The notes below the pieces were generated by a model. That model ran no database searches. It saw only the letters and a program-made list of their open reading frames with translations, and was not told where the DNA came from. Below are positions 59,874-64,000 of a stretch of DNA of 64,000 bases, piece by piece. Each line of letters begins with the position of its first letter. Position 1 is the first letter of the stretch. This DNA is from Fibrobacter sp. (GTDB lineage: Bacteria > Fibrobacterota > Fibrobacteria > Fibrobacterales > Fibrobacteraceae): contig JAFXRC010000011.1 in assembly GCA_017526585.1 (NCBI GenBank), positions 1 through 64,000 of the forward strand, in the 5' to 3' direction. A program made the translations under genes and the position numbers.

Positions 59874-60643
59874 CGATGCGGTTGAAGACATTGTTGACCG
59901 CAGCGCTTGTCGCAAGCTCGTTGGCTAGCGCCTCGGAATCGGGAATCCTCTCTTACCGTGCGCAGCGTTCCTTTGACAACGGCAAGTTCGCCAAGGGCTA
60001 CGGTCAGCTGGAACGCGCACTGCTCGCAAGCCGCAAGGAAGCGGACCTGCTTTCCGAAGGCCGCGTGCTGATTGCCATGGCGCAGATACGCACCATGAGC
60101 CTCGACCTTGAATTTGCGGATTCGCTGCTCTCCGTAGTACGCGAAAATGTTCTGGACCTGAGTACGCAAGTGCAGTACGCCAAGGTGAAAATGGCGCTCC
60201 TGAACGCCCGCGAAAAGTACAAGGACGCCGCAAAAATCTGCGGCAGCATTGACGAAGACACCCTGGATGATGCCGACGAGAATGCGCAGGCAGCGTTCTA
60301 CGGGGAATGCGCCATCGCCTATGCGGGCATCCGCGACGGGGAACGCGCCGAGGAATCGTTGAAGATGGCGGGCAAGCGTTCCGACAAGAAGGGCGGTTTC
60401 TACGCCTTTACCGCGGCACGCATGGCAGACATCAGCGGCAGCGGCGAGGCAGACTCCCTGTACCGAGTCGCCGAAGAAAAGGCAATCAAGGCGAACAAGC
60501 CCTACAACACGGCGAACATTCTCTACTACCGTTCACAGCTGAAAAGCACACCCAAAAAAGAAGCAGCGGATTTAAAGCTCCGCTGCAAGAATGCTTTTGA
60601 GCTGATGGGGCTCCCGAACAACGCAAAGCGCTGCGGGGAATAA
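59867..60643 (+). CDS. Secreted TPR-like protein coupled to the MCE gene
   Basis: A 258-residue protein with a signal peptide (AALVASSLASASESG) and repeated helical pairs (FDNGKFAKGYGQLERALLASRKEADLLSEGRVLIAMAQIRT). The ATG lies inside the MCE stop region, with GGTGGAG upstream, so it is probably a periplasmic partner of the MCE protein. An alternative ATG is at 59876. No specific family is recognised. Confidence 0.65.
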   Translation: MVTMRLKTLLTAALVASSLASASESGILSYRAQRSFDNGKFAKGYGQLERALLASRKEADLLSEGRVLIAMAQIRTMSLDLEFADSLLSVVRENVLDLSTQVQYAKVKMALLNAREKYKDAAKICGSIDEDTLDDADENAQAAFYGECAIAYAGIRDGERAEESLKMAGKRSDKKGGFYAFTAARMADISGSGEADSLYRVAEEKAIKANKPYNTANILYYRSQLKSTPKKEAADLKLRCKNAFELMGLPNNAKRCGE

Positions 60644-60664
60644 AAAAGCGGGTCGTTGCCCGCC
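60641..60664 (-). terminator. Terminator of the 60690-61622 gene
   Basis: On the minus strand GCGGG, six bases, CCCGC and six T residues. It overlaps the stop of the convergent gene. Confidence 0.85.
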
Positions 60665-60689
60665 CCATTTCAAGAAAAATCTTCAAACG

Positions 60690-61622
60690 CTAATTCGATG
60701 CCGACGTTGAATCTGCCTTCGATGCAGCTGCAGTCGTGTCCATCGTTGCCGTAGAATCGACGACTGTTGAATCAGCTGCAACTGTCGTGTCCGTCACTGC
60801 CGTAGAATCTGCCGCAGCTTCTTTCGCCTTGGCTTCTTCGGCAAGTTTTTCGTCTTGAAGTTTCTTCATGGTGAGGAGTTCGCGGTAGACGATTGCCGGG
60901 TGAATCTTACCGTCAGCCATGCCGTCGACAAGCATCTTCACCTTCTGATAAGTCTCATCCTTGTCAAAGTCTGCGATCAGTCCCTTGTGGCCCAGCAACT
61001 TTAAAATCTTGGAATAGAAGCTTGCGCGGAACTTCTTGAAGCGCGGTTGCATCACATCGTTCAGCACGGTTTCGAGCGCAGTCTCTGTCTGCATGGAATC
61101 CAGTTCGAAGCTGCGGTAGATGGTGCGGATGTGGTCGGGAATCGTTGTGTCCGGGCTATCGAAATACTTGCGCATGACGTTAGCCGCTTCGGTCCTGTTC
61201 GGGTAGGGGCCACGGGCAAGGCGAAGCGCGTAGTAAAGCGACAGGCGCCAGTTCTCGGGGTAAACGCGGCTTGCACGGCGCAGCACCGAGAAATCCGACG
61301 TATCGGGAGCATCGATCGGAGTCACGCCTCCAACAAAGTAATACGGCGTGTAGAACAGGGAATCGAGACTTGTCGAAAGTTCAGCCACATGACCGAGGTA
61401 GGCGTATTCCTTTCCGGTCAAATAGCTTTCGCCGAGTTCCGTAAGTCCCTTGATCCAGAAGAGACCCGCAACAGAGGCGTCGTGTCCTGCAGCCACATAA
61501 TGCACCGTCGAAGCCTTCGGCAAGAAAGACTCGTCGAAATTCGTACCGGGAAGCGGCTTTGCAAAATGGAAAGCCGCTGCGATAATAGCGATAGCAACGA
61601 TGATGACTGCAAGGAAACGCAT
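60690..61622 (-). CDS. Membrane-anchored helical protein with Ala/Thr/Asp-rich tail
   Basis: A 310-residue protein with one N-terminal helix (FLAVIIVAIAIIAAAFHFA), an extracytoplasmic helical domain (YVAAGHDASVAGLFWIKGLTELGESYL, SRVYPENWRLSLYYALRLARGPYPN), and a low-complexity tail of Asp-Ser-Thr-Val/Ala repeats (residues about 262-310). The body resembles a TPR-like fold; I do not recognise it. The start lies three bases after the pyrF stop, with no Shine-Dalgarno, so it depends on pyrF translation. Confidence 0.62.
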   Translation of the reverse strand: MRFLAVIIVAIAIIAAAFHFAKPLPGTNFDESFLPKASTVHYVAAGHDASVAGLFWIKGLTELGESYLTGKEYAYLGHVAELSTSLDSLFYTPYYFVGGVTPIDAPDTSDFSVLRRASRVYPENWRLSLYYALRLARGPYPNRTEAANVMRKYFDSPDTTIPDHIRTIYRSFELDSMQTETALETVLNDVMQPRFKKFRASFYSKILKLLGHKGLIADFDKDETYQKVKMLVDGMADGKIHPAIVYRELLTMKKLQDEKLAEEAKAKEAAADSTAVTDTTVAADSTVVDSTATMDTTAAASKADSTSASN

Positions 61623-61624
61623 AC

Positions 61625-62518
61625 TTAAATCTGGCAAGCCTCAGCGAGTTTTTCGAGAGCGTCTACGCAATCGTTCGCGAAGTTTTCGGGATGACCGCTG
61701 CGCTGGTAAGCAAAGTTTAAACCGCTCGAGCTGTTGAGCACGTGGAACTTGCGCTTGCCACCGCCGTTTGCAATCGCCGTAAGCACGGTCTTGGCGTCGC
61801 CGCCCTGACCGCCCGGAACACCAGGAATAGACACGCCCGGAATCAGGAACGGAATTTCGTGCTTGTGGGCCACCGTGTAAGAGGTTATTTTTTCGAGTTC
61901 TTCAGGGTGAGTTGCACCGACCACGGCACCGAGGTAGCCGAGGCCCGCATCCCATTCCATAATCTTGTCTGCTACGGAATAGAAGGCTTCGGCAACATCG
62001 CGCGGATCATCGCCACGAACTACTTGCAAATCCTGGAAATCGTGGGCGCCCTTGTTGCTGGTACGGAGCAAAACGTATGCGCCGTTTTCAGAATTCTCGC
62101 GAATGAACGGACCCACGGAATCGGCACCCATCCAAGGAGACACCGTCACAGCATCTGCCTTGTACACATCGTAAGCGGCGGTTGCATAAGCTGCGCTCGA
62201 CTTACCGATGTCACCGCGCTTTGCATCCAAAATAACGGGGATACCGGCACTGCGATAGTCGGTAATCAGCTGCTGCAATACGAGCATAGCCTGCACGCTC
62301 ACGCATTCGTAGTATGCGCTGTTCGGCTTCACTACGGCGGGCGTCACGTTACGCTTGAGGCAGCATTCCAAAATTTCAGAATAGAAACGCTTGATCTTGT
62401 CTTCGGCGCTACCTTCGGGGCAGCACGGGTCGATCAACTTCATGACCGGATCCATGCCGAGGCAAATCGGGTTACCGCACTTGGCGATGCGTTCTTCGAG
62501 ACGAGCCTGGAAATTCAT
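61625..62518 (-). CDS. pyrF: Orotidine-5'-phosphate decarboxylase (type 2)
   Basis: A 297-residue long-type OMP decarboxylase that makes UMP. NPICLGMDPVMKLID at the N-terminus, the catalytic IPVILDAKRGDIGKSSAAYA, and VSPWMGADSVGPFI and FLIPGVSIPGVPGGQGGD are family motifs. Its ATG overlaps the stop of the upstream methyltransferase by one base (TAATG). Confidence 0.95.
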   Translation of the reverse strand: MNFQARLEERIAKCGNPICLGMDPVMKLIDPCCPEGSAEDKIKRFYSEILECCLKRNVTPAVVKPNSAYYECVSVQAMLVLQQLITDYRSAGIPVILDAKRGDIGKSSAAYATAAYDVYKADAVTVSPWMGADSVGPFIRENSENGAYVLLRTSNKGAHDFQDLQVVRGDDPRDVAEAFYSVADKIMEWDAGLGYLGAVVGATHPEELEKITSYTVAHKHEIPFLIPGVSIPGVPGGQGGDAKTVLTAIANGGGKRKFHVLNSSSGLNFAYQRSGHPENFANDCVDALEKLAEACQI

Positions 62519-63759
62519 TACTTCAAATCCTCTTGAATCTGGGCGGCTTCGTAGCTAAGGATACCGTGAGCGACAGCGACGTTCAGGGATTCGAGTTCGC
62601 TGCTCATCGGGATCTTCACCGTTTCGTCGGCGAGTTCAATGAAGTACGGGTTGGTGCCGGCGCCTTCGTTACCCACGAGGAACGCCATCTTGCGAAGCTT
62701 GTTCTGCGGAATCTGGCGCAGGGACTGCTTGGCGTGCAAGTCAGTTGCGATAATGGTGTAACCCTTGCTACGGAGGAAATTGATCTGGTCAACGAGATCC
62801 ACGTCGAATTCGAAAGGCACGCGGAGGAAGGTGCCCGAGGAACCGCGCACCACCTTCGGGTTGAACGGGCTCACGGTACCGCGGCCAAGAATCATGCCGT
62901 CGGAACCAAAGCCGAGGCTCGTGCGGAAAAGCGTACCGAGGTTACCCGGATCCTGCACGGCGTCCACAAGCGTAATCACGCTGCGGCTAGATTCGTACAC
63001 CGGCTTCTTGCTTGCGATGCGTGCAACGGCGATAACGCCCTGCGTCGTCACCGTAGAAGACAAGCGCTTCATCTGCTCGTCGGTGAGCACGTTGATCTTG
63101 ACTTCGGCTTCGTTGATGGTTTCGATCAGACCTTCATCGCTAAAGGCTTCGGTCACATAAACACCGAGCACGAGTTCGCGGTGATGAGTTACGAGTTCCT
63201 GCACCACATGCACGCCTTCGCCAAGGAACTTACCTTCGCGTTCGCGGCCCTTTTCAGTAGTGAGGGCAAGAAGTTTCTTGTACCAAGGCGGGTTGAAGCT
63301 TGCATCTTCGCTGGCTTCCACTTCGGCCACGCGAGCTTCGAGTGCGGCTTCATCCAATACTTCTTCGACTTCTTCCTTCTGTTCTTCGGGACGCTGACGA
63401 TAAATCGGAGCACCTGCAGAAGCAAAGTCGCGACGCGGGCGACGGTCGCCAAAGCGGCTTCCGGAGCGTTCACCGAAAGGACGGCGACCTTCGCGGCCTC
63501 CGAAGGAGCCTCGGTCATCACCGTCGCGGCGCGGACGGCGTTCGCGGTCGAAGCGACCCTCGCGGCGGTCTCCAAACTTCTTGTCGCCAAACTTGCGGTC
63601 GCCACGGGCACCCGTGCGATCACCGAAGGAACGGCCTTCACGACCACCGCGTTCTTCGCGGTCATCGTCACGGCGCGGACGACGTTCAGGCTTTTCGCTC
63701 ACTCCGAACTTACGGTCCAGAGTTATCTTTACGGTGCGGTTTTTATTTTCTTCGCTCAT
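62518..63759 (-). CDS. TrmH/SpoU-type RNA methyltransferase with an Arg/Gly-rich arm
   Basis: A 413-residue protein. Residues about 20-115 are rich in Arg, Gly, Asp and Phe (GDRREGRFDRERRPRRDGDD, GREGRRPFGERSG). The C-terminal SPOUT domain has DAVQDPGNLGTLFRT, FLVGNEGAGTNPYF and KIPMSSELESLNVAVAHGIL, the three motifs of 2'-O-methyltransferases. It would methylate rRNA or tRNA; the exact site is unknown. The arm is absent from classic TrmH/RlmB and probably binds RNA. The start overlaps the dxs stop (ATGA). Confidence 0.88.
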   Translation of the reverse strand: MSEENKNRTVKITLDRKFGVSEKPERRPRRDDDREERGGREGRSFGDRTGARGDRKFGDKKFGDRREGRFDRERRPRRDGDDRGSFGGREGRRPFGERSGSRFGDRRPRRDFASAGAPIYRQRPEEQKEEVEEVLDEAALEARVAEVEASEDASFNPPWYKKLLALTTEKGREREGKFLGEGVHVVQELVTHHRELVLGVYVTEAFSDEGLIETINEAEVKINVLTDEQMKRLSSTVTTQGVIAVARIASKKPVYESSRSVITLVDAVQDPGNLGTLFRTSLGFGSDGMILGRGTVSPFNPKVVRGSSGTFLRVPFEFDVDLVDQINFLRSKGYTIIATDLHAKQSLRQIPQNKLRKMAFLVGNEGAGTNPYFIELADETVKIPMSSELESLNVAVAHGILSYEAAQIQEDLK

Positions 63760-64000
63760 ACTTTTTCCATGATTTGTTTGGCGACGGATTCTCCGTCAAT
63801 TTTCAAAAGCTTGAACAAGGCAGGTATTTCGCCCTGTTCCACAAAATGATCCGGCAGACCAAAGCGCAATAGGCGCTTGCCTTCAAGACCGAGATCAGCA
63901 ATGAGTTCAGCCACGGCAGATCCGAAACCGCCCACCAGCGTGTTGTCTTCGAGCGTCACAATCGTCTTGTGGGCGTCAAAGAGCTTGCGGTAAGCCTCGG
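63756..64000 (-). CDS. dxs: 1-deoxy-D-xylulose-5-phosphate synthase, C-terminal part (runs off the window)
   Basis: The last 80 codons are seen. TIVTLEDNTLVGGFGSAVAELIADLG and LRFGLPDHFVEQGEIPALF match the C-terminal transketolase-like domain of DXS, the first enzyme of the MEP isoprenoid pathway. Its stop overlaps the methyltransferase start, so dxs, the methyltransferase, pyrF and the 60690 gene look like one operon ending at the terminator near 60641. Confidence 0.82.
   Translation of the reverse strand, partial: EAYRKLFDAHKTIVTLEDNTLVGGFGSAVAELIADLGLEGKRLLRFGLPDHFVEQGEIPALFKLLKIDGESVAKQIMEKV

Overview
The window looks like a chromosome segment of Fibrobacter (phylum Fibrobacterota), a gut or rumen cellulose degrader. 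The evidence is a lipoprotein with the Fibrobacter succinogenes major paralogous domain (44831-45436), two tandem GH45 endoglucanases, GH30 and GH8 xylanases, an expansin-like lipoprotein, several lipoproteins that begin Cys-Gly-Asp-Asp after the lipobox, C-terminal domains that resemble type IX secretion (T9SS) sorting signals, a PorV/PorQ-like protein, and promoters of the form TAnnTTTG, the style of the related Bacteroidota. No rRNA, tRNA, CRISPR array, transposase or prophage was seen.

Bases 1-14320 form a sulfur-acquisition island: metY (divergent, partial), an AprAB-type APS reductase, cysD-cysN, an outer-membrane porin, mnmA, a sulfate-binding lipoprotein and cysTWA. Five promoters here share one composite element: TTAAGTATTGGAC (or a one-base variant), 18 bases, then TATATT. 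I infer a common sulfur-responsive control. A GH30 xylanase gene lies between the sulfate-binding protein and its permease, and each half keeps its own copy of the element.

Bases 14394-30884 are mostly housekeeping and envelope genes: a sodium/solute symporter, a small HEXXH membrane peptidase coupled to a beta-helix protein, a GT4 glycosyltransferase, a metallophosphoesterase, TPR and solute-binding proteins, a NYN-domain protein, an iron/cobalamin-type binding lipoprotein, a cyclic-nucleotide sensor and purM. Bases 31084-40328 hold the GH45 pair behind a 12-bp inverted repeat that overlaps the -10 box, a NERD-helicase, a PorV/PorQ-like protein, a sigma-54 activator and two paralogous lipoproteins. 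Bases 40431-41892 are lysC with an unassigned, possibly structured leader. Bases 41968-51094 are the most accessory part: an esterase gene remnant, hipBA, a translesion polymerase with a YolD-like partner, GH8 and a candidate GNAT toxin-antitoxin pair. Bases 51076-64000 carry an expansin, a Bat-type TPR pair, a polyprenyl-sugar glycosylation operon (GtrA, flavoprotein, GT-C), an M18 peptidase, an MCE protein, pyrF, an RNA methyltransferase and the end of dxs.

Two genome-wide habits stand out. About a dozen first genes have a TAnnTTTG-like -10 box ending 6-9 bases before the start codon and no Shine-Dalgarno, which predicts leaderless mRNAs; genes inside operons have clear Shine-Dalgarno sequences. 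Short dispersed repeats have been absorbed in frame into at least three proteins (AprA, the GT4 enzyme and the expansin lipoprotein).
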